This document shows, in pieces, positions 53,722 through 63,614 of a stretch of 64,000 nt of DNA. Each line of letters starts with the position of its first letter. The first letter of the stretch is position 1. The translations under genes and the position numbers were made by a program. The DNA comes from Parvicella sp964387945 (GTDB lineage Bacteria; Bacteroidota; Bacteroidia; Flavobacteriales_D; Parvicellaceae): contig CAYLYX010000009.1 in the NCBI GenBank assembly GCA_964387945.1, forward strand, positions 1 through 64,000, read 5' to 3'. The notes under the pieces were generated by a model. The model did no database searches. It saw only the letters and a list, made by a program, of their open reading frames with translations, and was not told the origin of the DNA.

Positions 53722-53751
53722 TAAAAATAAGACAATAATCTCACTTTTCAA
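53722..53751 (-). promoter_or_regulatory. Promoter of the surface-protein operon
   Basis: On the minus strand a -33 TTG (53749-53751) and a -7 TATTTTTA (53722-53729, seven of eight) are separated by 19 nt, the normal Bacteroidota spacing. The start would be near 53717. Confidence 0.5.
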
Positions 53752-53814
53752 GGGCAGCAAACACTTAAATGACAAAATGATTCCAGCACACTACAAGAAT
53801 TGTAGAGTATCGGA

Positions 53815-54318
53815 TCAATAGGCGTACATCACGTACTTAATTACAGTAGAAGACTTACTGGAAACCTCATTCGGAACATCTTCTCCTGGAAAAATATCGA
53901 TATTCCATTCGTCTGTAGGCTCATAGGACAAATCATCGATCTCGTAAGAATCACCATAATCACCACTACAGTCTCCATAACACTCAGGGTACAGGTAAAG
54001 ATCATCCTCAGTAAGGTTCAGCACTCCACATCCAAACCCAACCGGATTAACTTCTATTTCATCCCCATCTTCCGTTTCATGCGTATAACTGAAGAACACG
54101 ACCTGAGTTTTATAGGTAATTTCACCATCTTCTTCGTAAATCACATAAACCCTTGGTGCCCAAATTCCCAGAAAAACCGCTCCGACAATAATCACCAAAG
54201 AAATAATTCCAGGCAATTTTTCATTATCAGGGAACTTCTTTTTGAAGGTAGCGGCCATCACACCCATCAACGCGATCGGTAAGACAATAATCAAAATAAG
54301 AAATAGTGTAAAACTCAT
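53815..54318 (-). CDS. Small membrane protein of unknown function
   Basis: The 167-aa product has two N-terminal membrane segments (FTLFLILIIVLPIALMGVMA and LPGIISLVIIVGAVFLGIWA). An acidic, tyrosine-rich extracytoplasmic part follows (YPECYGDCSGDYGDSYEIDD), including a Cys pair. ATG 54318 is preferred to the upstream start at 54366 because the -7-like TAAGTTTA (54340-54347) lies between them. It is divergent from the WD40-caspase. Confidence 0.5.
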   Translation of the reverse strand: MSFTLFLILIIVLPIALMGVMAATFKKKFPDNEKLPGIISLVIIVGAVFLGIWAPRVYVIYEEDGEITYKTQVVFFSYTHETEDGDEIEVNPVGFGCGVLNLTEDDLYLYPECYGDCSGDYGDSYEIDDLSYEPTDEWNIDIFPGEDVPNEVSSKSSTVIKYVMYAY

Positions 54319-54425
54319 AGTTGTTAATTTTAGATGGTATAAACTTAAGAAAAAATACAAAATCAAATTATGTTGAAATCAGTAAAATTATCGTCATACC
54401 TTAGTGGTTACATTTTTCTACCAGA

Positions 54426-57400
54426 ATGAAAACAATTTTGACTTTTCTTGCAGTGTTTCTTGTTGTGAAAACATGGACACAGGAAAATTATTCCTTGCAG
54501 ATGCAGCGTGGTCATACTTTACCTGTTTCATGTGTTTCTATGCACCCCGAATTACCCATTGTCGCTACTGGTAGTCAGGATCACTCAATCATTTTTTGGA
54601 ATACGGAAACACAAAAGCAGCTTCAGTCCATTAATATTGCAACCTCCAAAGTGATCAGCGCGGATTATAACAGCACAGGAGACCAACTGCTCATTCTGAC
54701 GGCAAATGGAGATGTTCTTTTGTATCGTATTGCAAATGCTGAAATTGTAATGCAAAAAAGGTTTAGTTCGAAACTAGGCTATATTCTGTCGTGCTCATTC
54801 ACACAAGACCCAAGCACCATAGCTATTGGTTCCAATCGGGACGAACTGTTTCTATGGAATATTTCAACGGATGAAGTGATACAACAAGCGAAAGGTTTTG
54901 ACACCTACATTGGTGGCAATACCATTAGTACGGGTGGTAAGTATGGCATTCAGCTTAGGGGTGCCAAGGACTTCCAACTGATTAACTACGAAACGCAAGA
55001 CACTACTTATTTGGCTTTTGACAAACCTAATAGCTATCAGTTTAATCCAAAGTCAGACCTTCTAGCTGTAGGTTCAACCAAGCTGATTGCCAGTGTCTTT
55101 GATGTTAAAACGGGTCAACTCATCCAGCAAATTGAACCCAACCCAGAAAACAAATGTGATGGATGTGATCTTCGCGTCTTCTGGAGCCCTGACGGCAAGC
55201 AACTTGGAACTTTCGATCACAAAAACGGACTATTTGTTTGGGAAGCTCCGTTTGAAAAACCACTTTTCTCAATTGCAATAGACCAACGTGTGGAGCACAG
55301 CTTTTATTCGAATACCGGTCGGTATATTTTACTATCAAATGATAAAGAAATTTGGATTGCGGATACGAAAACAGGCAAACTAAAACAACATTTCATCAAT
55401 AATTTCTTGGTTGATTTCTTACCTAAATTTTCAAAAAACGATCAGTATATTTTTGTTCCTGGTCCCGTATTTACACTTCAAAAAATAAGCTTGTCATCTG
55501 GTAAAACCGAAGATCTCTTCGCTGGAGCAAACAATCAGGAATCGAATCAACTGCCTTATGATTATCTCGATTGGTATGAGTCGGGCAGCCTCAAACACTT
55601 TAAGCCACTTTCACCCATGATTTTGTCGAATCAACGTGATTTCATGCTCTTTGGAAAAGTAGGCTTAAGCGTTCAGAAATTAGATCTACAAAAAGGAGCG
55701 ATCTCCACCTTAGTAAAGTCTGATAAAGCCATTACGGCTCTTGCCATTTCAAATAATGACAGTCTTTTAGCTATTGGAGATGCTAACGGAAAGCTCATCC
55801 TCTATAGCTTATCCCAACGAAAAATCACCCTGTCCGCTCATGTACATAGCAACATGATCTTTGATTTATCCTTCGATGCGGCTTGTACCAAAGTCATTTC
55901 GTGCGGGTGGGATGGGCGGACCTACGAAACAGCACTCTCAACTGGAAAAACAGACTACATTACGGAAAGCTCAAATGCATCCAACAAAATTGAGTTGGAT
56001 GGTCAAGGGCTATATTACTTCAAAGCCAACCTCGATCACTCCATTACAATGCACGAGTCCGATAGTCACTTGGAGGTCAGGCGATTCATCGGACACACAG
56101 ATAAAGTCAATGATCTTTTCTACGACCAAAAATCAAAACAGCTCTACAGCTGCGGGCAGGACGGTTCGGTAAGAATCTGGGATGTTGCTTCGGGATTAAT
56201 CACTAAGAAGTACTACTTAAAAAATCGTACGCCTGCTTTGTCACTCGCAAAACACCCAACTTCACGACAACTGTATGTAGGAGGACTTGATAGACACCTG
56301 TACCATATTGACCTTGACCAACACAAACTGACCACAAGTGTTTTTGTGCACAATAGTGGCATTGCAAATCTTAAGTATCTCAATGAAAAAACCTTGGCGG
56401 CACGTGGACTTGATGGTGTGGTTAAGTTTATTTCACTAGGGGAGACTTCAGAAATGTATTCGCTCTACCTCTATCCAAATAATGAATGGCTTGCAGTTGA
56501 ACCTCAGTCCATGCAATTTGACGGGACCAAAGAAGCCATGGAACAAGTGCATATCGTAAAAGGTACAGAAACTAAAAACATCGGTAATCTTTTCAACCAA
56601 TATTACACGCCCGGATTGATTCTTCAGCAACTTGAAGGCAAGACAAAAAACACAGACCAAGGCAGGAATATCGAAGACATTCTGGAAAATGGAATTGATT
56701 TTGAATTGGCGATCCTCAATAAACTTGATGAATATTTTATTCCGAAAAAAGACTCCAATCACGTTGCTCATCGTTCAACCGCATCAATCAGGATTGAATT
56801 TGAAGAAAACTACAAGTATCAGGACATTCTTGTCTACAACAACTCAAAATTGGTGCTAACGCAAACATCAGATGAAGAGGTTGCGTTTAGAGGCAGCAAG
56901 CAGAACATAATTATTGAAATCCCTCTCGTGCCGCAGCAAAACGTGATCGACATCAAAGTCATCGACAAACAGCAAATTGAGCATTCGCACTATCCGCTTC
57001 AAATTACTTTTGACACGGTTGCAGCGAAAACAGATTTGTTTATTCTGAGTTTGGGAATCAACCAGTACGAAAACAAAAACTACAACCTCAAGTATGCTAA
57101 GAACGATGCTTCTCAGTTTGTTTCGTCACTCGAGCAGGCTGCATCATCCCTCTATGAGCAGGTGCACACTTTTGCGCTGGCTGACAAAAAAGTGACCAAA
57201 GAAAATGTCTTGGAGATGGTGCAAGAAATTGCTACTACCATTGGCCCCGAAGATGTTTTTGTCTTCTATTATGCTGGTCATGGTGTGATGTATGAAGAGC
57301 AAAGCAAAGACAATGATTTCTTCCTTGTGATGAGTGACATTACCAACCTCTATGGTGGAAAAGAAATGCTGCTCGAAAAAGGATTATCTTCCAAAGAACT

Positions 57401-57809
57401 TCTTGGCATTTCTAAGCAGATCGTAGCACAAAAACAGGTTTTCTTTCTAGACGCTTGTCAATCTGGAGCAGCTTTAAACGTTCTTGCAACACGAGGTGTT
57501 AGTCGAGAAAAAACATTGGCTCAACTGGCGCGCAGCTCTGGCACATTTTTCATTACAGCGAGTCAAGATGTAGAATATGCCAATGAGTCTAGCAGTTTGG
57601 AACACGGTCTTTTTACTTATGCAATTTTGGAACTCCTAACAGGAAAAGCTCCAACTTATGCGGATGATGTTTTATCCATGGGAGAATTAAAAAATTATGT
57701 AGAACAGCGCGTACCAGAACTATCGGCAGAGCATAAAACAAACCCACAATATCCTACTGGATACAGTTTTGGGAATGATTTTCCGATTGGTGTGTTAAAT
57801 GCCAAATAA
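54426..57809 (+). CDS. Secreted WD40-repeat protein with a C-terminal caspase-like (C14) peptidase domain
   Basis: The 1127-aa protein starts with a signal peptide (MKTILTFLAVFLVVKTWTQ). Two WD40 propellers fill most of the first 700 residues (MHPELPIVATGSQDHSIIFW, GHTDKVNDLFYDQ, CGQDGSVRIWDV). After an Ig-like linker, a caspase domain (about 870-1115) carries the complete dyad: His952 in YYAGHG and Cys1011 in LDACQSG. The signal peptide places it in the periplasm or outside, unlike cytoplasmic metacaspase defence proteins. No sorting domain is present. The target is unknown. Its 3' end overlaps the next, convergent gene by 15 bp. Confidence 0.85.
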   Translation: MKTILTFLAVFLVVKTWTQENYSLQMQRGHTLPVSCVSMHPELPIVATGSQDHSIIFWNTETQKQLQSINIATSKVISADYNSTGDQLLILTANGDVLLYRIANAEIVMQKRFSSKLGYILSCSFTQDPSTIAIGSNRDELFLWNISTDEVIQQAKGFDTYIGGNTISTGGKYGIQLRGAKDFQLINYETQDTTYLAFDKPNSYQFNPKSDLLAVGSTKLIASVFDVKTGQLIQQIEPNPENKCDGCDLRVFWSPDGKQLGTFDHKNGLFVWEAPFEKPLFSIAIDQRVEHSFYSNTGRYILLSNDKEIWIADTKTGKLKQHFINNFLVDFLPKFSKNDQYIFVPGPVFTLQKISLSSGKTEDLFAGANNQESNQLPYDYLDWYESGSLKHFKPLSPMILSNQRDFMLFGKVGLSVQKLDLQKGAISTLVKSDKAITALAISNNDSLLAIGDANGKLILYSLSQRKITLSAHVHSNMIFDLSFDAACTKVISCGWDGRTYETALSTGKTDYITESSNASNKIELDGQGLYYFKANLDHSITMHESDSHLEVRRFIGHTDKVNDLFYDQKSKQLYSCGQDGSVRIWDVASGLITKKYYLKNRTPALSLAKHPTSRQLYVGGLDRHLYHIDLDQHKLTTSVFVHNSGIANLKYLNEKTLAARGLDGVVKFISLGETSEMYSLYLYPNNEWLAVEPQSMQFDGTKEAMEQVHIVKGTETKNIGNLFNQYYTPGLILQQLEGKTKNTDQGRNIEDILENGIDFELAILNKLDEYFIPKKDSNHVAHRSTASIRIEFEENYKYQDILVYNNSKLVLTQTSDEEVAFRGSKQNIIIEIPLVPQQNVIDIKVIDKQQIEHSHYPLQITFDTVAAKTDLFILSLGINQYENKNYNLKYAKNDASQFVSSLEQAASSLYEQVHTFALADKKVTKENVLEMVQEIATTIGPEDVFVFYYAGHGVMYEEQSKDNDFFLVMSDITNLYGGKEMLLEKGLSSKELLGISKQIVAQKQVFFLDACQSGAALNVLATRGVSREKTLAQLARSSGTFFITASQDVEYANESSSLEHGLFTYAILELLTGKAPTYADDVLSMGELKNYVEQRVPELSAEHKTNPQYPTGYSFGNDFPIGVLNAK

Positions 57810-60458
57810 TAAGTCGATGGAATAGCAAACGACTTCGGTACCGTTTACGATGGTGATGAACTCCATTTTTCCGTCTTTATTTAGATCCCCCATACAGCTC
57901 CTGATAGATCCTGGTTGCGGAAAATCGGGCACTGGCTTAAACTGATGCGTGTAAAGATGAACCAATTGTAGCTTTTCGTTGGCAAGGTAGGTATACTTGT
58001 TGGAGGCTCCTACCGTGCGAAAGTTATCATAAATATCAAAGTCAAAAATCTCGGAGAAAAACATTTTCTTGTCTGGGCCGTATACGGACAGCTTATTGGC
58101 AAACGAGACGATGAAGTCTGGTAACTTGTCATTTTCCAAATCAACCACCATATGATTATAGCTGTGCATTGAGCTATCTATTACAACGGTCTTGGATTCA
58201 CCCTCCAGTGGCATTTCAACTATCCTTCCTGATGAGTCCTTATAAATGTATTTGGTTGTAGCCATTGCGGTCCCTACTTGCAAATAAACATTCTCTTTTT
58301 CAGGTGTATTGATTTTCGCAGTAACATTTACATTTTCTCTCAACTCACCCTTTCGGTTATAGAGATAAACATTTCCTCCAATATCGTTTACGGCAATGTA
58401 ATCAAGCCCTTCGATGACAAAACGTTCTGCCGGATTAAGCACAATTTGCGCTGTTGTGTTAATGATCCATCCTTCAACTTGTTTTCCTTCTTTGCTGTAA
58501 TTCAGTAGCTGCTTATCGATTGTGTTGATCAGGAATCGATAGTTTCCATTGTTCTCATAATCAAATACTGCTACCTCATTAGTTGCTTGGCTCGGCAATT
58601 TGATTGGGAAGCCAGTCACTTCATTTCCGTTAATATCGAGTAGGTGAATTTTTGTTGCTGTGTTGAACAACATTTGGAATTTTCCATTCTGATATACATC
58701 AATTTGCTTGATTTCACCGATGATTTTCTCGTTAATCGGCTTGGACCATTTGTGCTTACCCGTGGCGCTCAAGAGAATCACGTTGTAGTTCTTATCCTGC
58801 ACAACCACCTCGTGCGTACCTGTTTGGTGATTCTTCATTACTTGTGGATTGGAGACTACACTATGTTGTAAGTTAAAACTCCACAGCTTCTGAACCACAC
58901 CTTCTTGCTCATTCGCTTGATTGGTGTTAATCGCTACTGAATGATATACCAACTGGTCTTTAGTGAAACTGCCCTGCCAAATCAAACCGTTTAGATCATC
59001 TATTTTTTGCTTGATCTCTGTTAGTTTGGGAACATATTCTTCCTTGAAATAAACAGCAGCATTGTCAAGTAGTGAGTTCCAAGCATAATAAACATCTACA
59101 GATGAATAATTTGCCATTAATTGCTTCGCAAAGTTGATAAAACGATTATTCGGAATACTGGATTGACTCGCTTTATATTGATACGCCAATTTAGAAATGC
59201 CTTTATAGGTAGAGATCACCGCATAATCATGCATTCTAGAGAAATACAAGGGTTGCGATGTGGTATCGTTGATACCCAATAGCGTTAAAAAACTCTTGTT
59301 TTCAACCAAATAAAGATCTGCATCATAAACTTGCTTATGCAACGAGTCTGAAAGTCCAAAAGAAGAGAGTACACCTACCATATTTGGCGTTCCTTCGCAC
59401 CCAATAAAATAAGCATTGTCTTTACTCTCCTCGTTACCAAACTCAATGGTAATGATCTCTCCAGTAATCCAATTGGCAAAAGTAGATTTGGGCTCGCAAT
59501 CACATTTAGCGGCTATTTCATCCATTTGATACGTGTCTATCCGATCAAGAAATGCGCCTGCATCGTGAATCGATCTACGCTTCAAGCTCAGTAAATCTGT
59601 CGGCAATAGCACCAACGACTTTGAATTTTGCGCTTTTTGTGATAGGATATTGTCAAACCACGCATTACTGGCATCTTTTGAACTCAACCCATTGATGATT
59701 ACCGTGTTGGACTTTTCGTTAACATCCAGCGCCATCCATGAAGGAAGAACGTTTCCGCTGCTCCAGCTCTCCAGCGCACTCTTTTGAAGGTATGGCGTGA
59801 GCATCGATCCCAGTCGCTTTCCGTTAATGTAGAGGCTGAGACCTAGGTTACTGGAGGTTGAACTTCTCAGCTTAACAAAGGTAGAATCATTCAATAGACT
59901 CTGATTATCTTTCCTATAACTAATGCTAGACTTAATCAGGTTTGCATCTGTGCTGAACATCACAAAAGGAGAATTATAGGCTAGAAAATATGCTTTCTCA
60001 TCGACTTTCATTTCAAACAATCCTTCCGACAGATCTTTCAGTTCGAAACTTTGCTTCAGCACTCCTTGCAAGGCACTGTAAACTTCCTCAGAACAGCTGG
60101 TAGATATAAAAAACTGTATTCCTCCGTCTCCTGAGTGCAGCGATACCACAGCCGTTTTCTGACCTAGTAAATCACTCGTTTCTGGATTACTACTCAATAC
60201 CGAATCGACACTTTTGAGAGTTACGTCAAACGATTGAACTTCTTCAATAGAAAGCAAGGATGAATAGACCAAGTTTGTTTCCGAAATACGAAACCACGAC
60301 TTACTTAAGTTGTTGGATTCAATAATAACGGCCGCATCCAACGGCACCGACTCGATAGGGTCCATTGCCAATTCTGCCTCATCCTTTAAGAACTGGAAGG
60401 CAAAATAGGTGCTCACCACGGTGGCTAAAATTACTATGACAACGACTACTTTTTTCAC
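57795..60458 (-). CDS. Large single-anchor envelope protein of unknown function
   Basis: The 887-aa protein has one N-terminal membrane anchor (VVVVIVILATVVSTYFAFQF) and a large extracytoplasmic part. The first half (about 45-520) resembles the DUF3352 class of secreted proteins (PLDAAVIIESNN, FLAYNSPFVMFSTDANLI). The C-terminal half is a beta-propeller-like run (HKWSKPINEKIIGEIKQIDV, INTIDKQLLNYSKEGKQVEG, MGDLNKDGKMEFITIVNG). GTG 60458 is the best start: a -7-like box (60475-60482) lies just upstream, ruling out the longer frame. Confidence 0.62.
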   Translation of the reverse strand: MKKVVVVIVILATVVSTYFAFQFLKDEAELAMDPIESVPLDAAVIIESNNLSKSWFRISETNLVYSSLLSIEEVQSFDVTLKSVDSVLSSNPETSDLLGQKTAVVSLHSGDGGIQFFISTSCSEEVYSALQGVLKQSFELKDLSEGLFEMKVDEKAYFLAYNSPFVMFSTDANLIKSSISYRKDNQSLLNDSTFVKLRSSTSSNLGLSLYINGKRLGSMLTPYLQKSALESWSSGNVLPSWMALDVNEKSNTVIINGLSSKDASNAWFDNILSQKAQNSKSLVLLPTDLLSLKRRSIHDAGAFLDRIDTYQMDEIAAKCDCEPKSTFANWITGEIITIEFGNEESKDNAYFIGCEGTPNMVGVLSSFGLSDSLHKQVYDADLYLVENKSFLTLLGINDTTSQPLYFSRMHDYAVISTYKGISKLAYQYKASQSSIPNNRFINFAKQLMANYSSVDVYYAWNSLLDNAAVYFKEEYVPKLTEIKQKIDDLNGLIWQGSFTKDQLVYHSVAINTNQANEQEGVVQKLWSFNLQHSVVSNPQVMKNHQTGTHEVVVQDKNYNVILLSATGKHKWSKPINEKIIGEIKQIDVYQNGKFQMLFNTATKIHLLDINGNEVTGFPIKLPSQATNEVAVFDYENNGNYRFLINTIDKQLLNYSKEGKQVEGWIINTTAQIVLNPAERFVIEGLDYIAVNDIGGNVYLYNRKGELRENVNVTAKINTPEKENVYLQVGTAMATTKYIYKDSSGRIVEMPLEGESKTVVIDSSMHSYNHMVVDLENDKLPDFIVSFANKLSVYGPDKKMFFSEIFDFDIYDNFRTVGASNKYTYLANEKLQLVHLYTHQFKPVPDFPQPGSIRSCMGDLNKDGKMEFITIVNGTEVVCYSIDLLFGI

Positions 60459-60474
60459 TACTTTTCTATTAGGG

Positions 60475-60482
60475 TAAAGGTA
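60475..60482 (-). promoter_or_regulatory. Probable -7 box (TACCTTTA) of the 57795-60458 gene
   Basis: Seven of eight match on the minus strand; the start near 60470 gives a leader of about 12 nt before GTG 60458. Confidence 0.4.
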
Positions 60483-60540
60483 AAGTCTCTGACTGGTGAT
60501 CCTTTGCCATCTCAGAAATAGTATAAACACGAAAACGTGA

Positions 60541-60580
60541 AAAAGACAAAAGATCAACTCCTGAACATGGAGCTGATCTT
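60541..60580 (-). terminator. Terminator after the SPOR-domain gene
   Basis: On the minus strand, AAGATCAGCTCC pairs with GGAGTTGATCTT (one G-T/mismatch position) and is followed by a T-rich stretch, 19 bp after the stop codon of the SPOR-domain gene. Confidence 0.6.
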
Positions 60581-60598
60581 CTAAGTAGTTGGTTAGGC

Positions 60599-61294
60599 CT
60601 ATTTCTCGCTAACGGCTGCGATGGATTCTTCCAAAAGTCTCTTTTCTTTATCCATGGCCGCAGTGAGTGGAATTCTTTCCAAACTATCAAAGGCAACAAT
60701 AAAGGCGGTTTCGAAGTAATCCTCCTGCAACATTTTCAGTGCATCCTTGGCATCTTGTAGCGTGTAGAACCTACCGTAAGTATATCGGTAATAGCCCTTT
60801 GGTGTAATGCTCTCGTCAACTTTCTTTGGAAATTCAAAGAATCGATTAACTGCTTCTTCGCTGAACACGCCAATCTGAATACTGTAGTAAAACTCTTCAT
60901 TTTGAACCATCGTCAAGGCAAGTTCCATCTCTGCTTCAGACATAGGAGCAATCATTTTCTCGTCTTGTTGATTCTTGTTATCCAGCAGCACATAGGCATC
61001 ATCCAGCGGAATTTCAACATGGTTAAAGTAAGCAACAAGTTCATTTTGGGTGTATCCTTTCTCTTCGAGTACGTACTGTAGCTTCATGGCAAGTAAGTAG
61101 TTTTCAAAATCGCCCACTTCGCAATGAGTGGTGGTGCGAAAAATCTTATATGAACTTTCAAATTGTTTTACAACTGCATCTTTATCAGCATCATAGATTC
61201 TTACTCGGAAGCTGAGTCCATTGGACAAAATAGAGATTGAAAAAAGGCTAATAACAAGCAGGATTAGTACGGATTTTAGGTCAATAGTTTTCAT
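60599..61294 (-). CDS. Membrane-anchored SPOR-like domain protein
   Basis: The 231-aa protein has an N-terminal membrane anchor or signal (VLILLVISLFSISILSNG) and a periplasmic region. The C-terminal segment YYSIQIGVFSEEAVNRFFEF ... YRYTYGRFYTLQDAKDALKM matches the SPOR peptidoglycan-binding pattern. It may act at the division site, where SPOR domains bind denuded glycan. ATG 61294 is preferred to 61357 because MKTIDLKSVLILLV gives a normal signal sequence. Confidence 0.68.
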   Translation of the reverse strand: MKTIDLKSVLILLVISLFSISILSNGLSFRVRIYDADKDAVVKQFESSYKIFRTTTHCEVGDFENYLLAMKLQYVLEEKGYTQNELVAYFNHVEIPLDDAYVLLDNKNQQDEKMIAPMSEAEMELALTMVQNEEFYYSIQIGVFSEEAVNRFFEFPKKVDESITPKGYYRYTYGRFYTLQDAKDALKMLQEDYFETAFIVAFDSLERIPLTAAMDKEKRLLEESIAAVSEK

Positions 61295-61639
61295 GGCTTT
61301 TAGGTTTAAAAGGTTAGGTAATTGGTTCCTATCCATGCGGATAAGCAATGGCGCCATTAAAAAAACTCTGAATTCTGAGTGAGTGCGGGTTACACTCTAT
61401 TGTATCTTACTTTTTCGTTTAAACAAAGGTTACACTAACCTACTGAAAAGCAGCAAATTAAGCGTGGAAAACTTAATTAAATTTGTGGCTAAAAATTGAA
61501 ACCCAAAAGTGATAATATTCTCGCCCAGCAACTTAAAACTGAGTTCTTTGACTACGAACAAAATGAAACGTTGTGAATAATTTTGGATTTTTATTTCAAA
61601 AAACCAATCAAGATTACTTAATGTCGAAATATTATTCTA
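61295..61639. other. Intergenic region between purF and the SPOR-domain gene
   Basis: No gene or terminator was found. It holds two identical 9-bp direct repeats GGTTACACT (61388-61396 and 61428-61436), exactly 40 bp apart, on the side of the SPOR gene's promoter. A plus-strand TAAATTTG (61478-61485) has no gene downstream. Confidence 0.45.
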
Positions 61640-63541
61640 TCAATAAGCTCTCTCGTTTCGTCCTTCGATGTAATTCATATACGCCTTATTGACTACTTTA
61701 TTGCCTCCTGGTGTGGGATAATTACCGCTGAAGTACCAATCTCCTTTGTTTCCTTTGCAGGCACTATGCAGCCCATCGATACTTTGGTAAATGATTTTGA
61801 CTTTGGCTGAAACATCCTTGTGCGTGAGTAATTCAGCAATTCGATCAGATATTTCATCCTCGGTAAACGGATCGTAAATTGCCTTCACACAGTTGGTCAT
61901 TTCCTGATTGGGGAGTTCCATTTGTGCCTTACATTTTTGGTAAACCTCGTCTAGTAAGTTTTCCATTCCACGCTCTTTAATCAAACTAACAGCTGCTTGA
62001 AAGGCAATAAAGTCGCCCATTTTTGCCATATCAATCCCGTAGCAATCTGGGTATCGAATCTGTGGAGCACTAGACACCACCACAATCATATTGGGCTCTA
62101 AACGGTCTAGTATTCTCAGGACGCTTTGTCGCAATGTAGTCCCACGTACAATCGAATCATCCAGCACCACAATATTGTCCTCATGCCGCTTGATCGATCC
62201 GTATGTAATATCATAAACGTGCGCTACCATGTCATCTCTCGCATCGTCTTGCGTAATAAAGGTTCTCAGTTTTGCATCCTTTACCATGATTTTCTCAACA
62301 CGTGTTCTAATCGATAGTATTTCTTTCAAATCATCGGCACATGGGTGCTCACCCAAGGCTTGTATTTTTCGAGCTTTTACACCATTTAAGTAGTCCTCTG
62401 TGGCCTTAAGCATTCCATAATATGCCATCTCTGCGGTGTTCGGGATAAAAGAGAAAACTGTATTTCTCATGTCATAATCAATCGCCTCCAGCACTTTAGG
62501 TGTAACCAATCTTCCGAGCTCTAGCCGCTCTTGATAAATGTCTTTATCCGTTCCTCTTGAAAAATAGATCCGCTCAAATGAACACTGCGTTTCGGGCAAC
62601 GGTTCTTTTACTAGTAACTCACTGGTCTCACCTTTTTTAGGAATGATCAGCGCATGCCCCGGTTTTACTTCCTTGATTTCCTCCCACTTTAAGTTGAAAG
62701 CTGTTTGAATAACTGGTCTTTCTGATGCAACAACAACATATTCATCATTCTCAAACCAAAAAGCAGGTCGTATTCCAGAAGGATCGCGCAACACAAAAGC
62801 ATCTCCATGGCCAATCATCCCAGCCATAGCGTATCCACCGTCCCAATCTACTGCCGAATTCTTTAAGATTTCCTGAATATCAATGTTCTTGGCTATTTGC
62901 TCGGAAATTTCCTGATAAGAATAGCCTAGTGACTTATACTTTTCAAACAAACGCTGATTCTCTTCATCCAGATAGTGACCAATTTTCTCTAAAATGGTAA
63001 CCGTATCTGATTTCTCCTTCGGATGCTGACCGATGTCTACCAATAGACCAAACAACTCATCTACGTTCGTCATGTTGAAGTTACCCGCTACTACCAAATT
63101 TCTCGTCATCCAATTGTTTTGACGAAGAAAAGGATGACAATTTTCAACCTTGTTTTTTCCGTAGGTTCCATACCTCAGGTGACCTAAAAACAACTCTCCG
63201 GTAAACGCCTCGTTCTGTTTTAGCCATTCCGTGTCTCTCAACTTTTCAGGGCTTTCTTCCTCCAACACTTTGAATCGTTTGTTGATGTAAGAAAACAGGT
63301 CTTGAATGGGCTTTTGGTCAACGCTTCTATGTCTACTGATATAGCGTGTTCCTGGCTCCATATCAAATTTAATATTCGCGAGTCCAGCACCATCCTGACC
63401 TCTATTATGTTGCTTCTCCATCAGGAGGTACATCTTACTTAACGCCCAAAAAGAGGTGCCATATTTTTCAAGGTAGAACTCTAGCGGCTTCTTCAATTTT
63501 AGAAGGGCAATTCCGCATTCGTGTTGGAGAAAATCACTCAT
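61640..63541 (-). CDS. purF: Amidophosphoribosyltransferase (long Bacteroidota form)
   Basis: PurF converts PRPP and glutamine to phosphoribosylamine, the first step of purine synthesis. The 633-aa protein has the glutaminase cysteine at position 9 (LQHECGIALL), the N-terminal nucleophile site with RGQDGAG and HLRYGTYG, and a PRPP-binding loop VVLDDSIVRGTTLRQS. It is about 130 residues longer than the E. coli enzyme and has no obvious propeptide beyond eight residues. The ATG at 63541 is chosen because a perfect -7 box ends 5 nt before it; an upstream ATG at 63580 lies before that box. Confidence 0.9.
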   Translation of the reverse strand: MSDFLQHECGIALLKLKKPLEFYLEKYGTSFWALSKMYLLMEKQHNRGQDGAGLANIKFDMEPGTRYISRHRSVDQKPIQDLFSYINKRFKVLEEESPEKLRDTEWLKQNEAFTGELFLGHLRYGTYGKNKVENCHPFLRQNNWMTRNLVVAGNFNMTNVDELFGLLVDIGQHPKEKSDTVTILEKIGHYLDEENQRLFEKYKSLGYSYQEISEQIAKNIDIQEILKNSAVDWDGGYAMAGMIGHGDAFVLRDPSGIRPAFWFENDEYVVVASERPVIQTAFNLKWEEIKEVKPGHALIIPKKGETSELLVKEPLPETQCSFERIYFSRGTDKDIYQERLELGRLVTPKVLEAIDYDMRNTVFSFIPNTAEMAYYGMLKATEDYLNGVKARKIQALGEHPCADDLKEILSIRTRVEKIMVKDAKLRTFITQDDARDDMVAHVYDITYGSIKRHEDNIVVLDDSIVRGTTLRQSVLRILDRLEPNMIVVVSSAPQIRYPDCYGIDMAKMGDFIAFQAAVSLIKERGMENLLDEVYQKCKAQMELPNQEMTNCVKAIYDPFTEDEISDRIAELLTHKDVSAKVKIIYQSIDGLHSACKGNKGDWYFSGNYPTPGGNKVVNKAYMNYIEGRNERAY

Positions 63542-63546
63542 GGCTG

Positions 63547-63554
63547 CAAAGGTA
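63547..63554 (-). promoter_or_regulatory. -7 box of purF (TACCTTTG)
   Basis: Perfect TAnnTTTG on the minus strand, 5 nt before the ATG; predicts a leaderless mRNA. A TTG 23 nt further upstream could be the -33 element. Confidence 0.55.
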
Positions 63555-63614
63555 GAAATTATGTTTTTGTTAAACTCCAATTCTCACAACAAGAATGGAA
63601 AGAAAATAACAATC

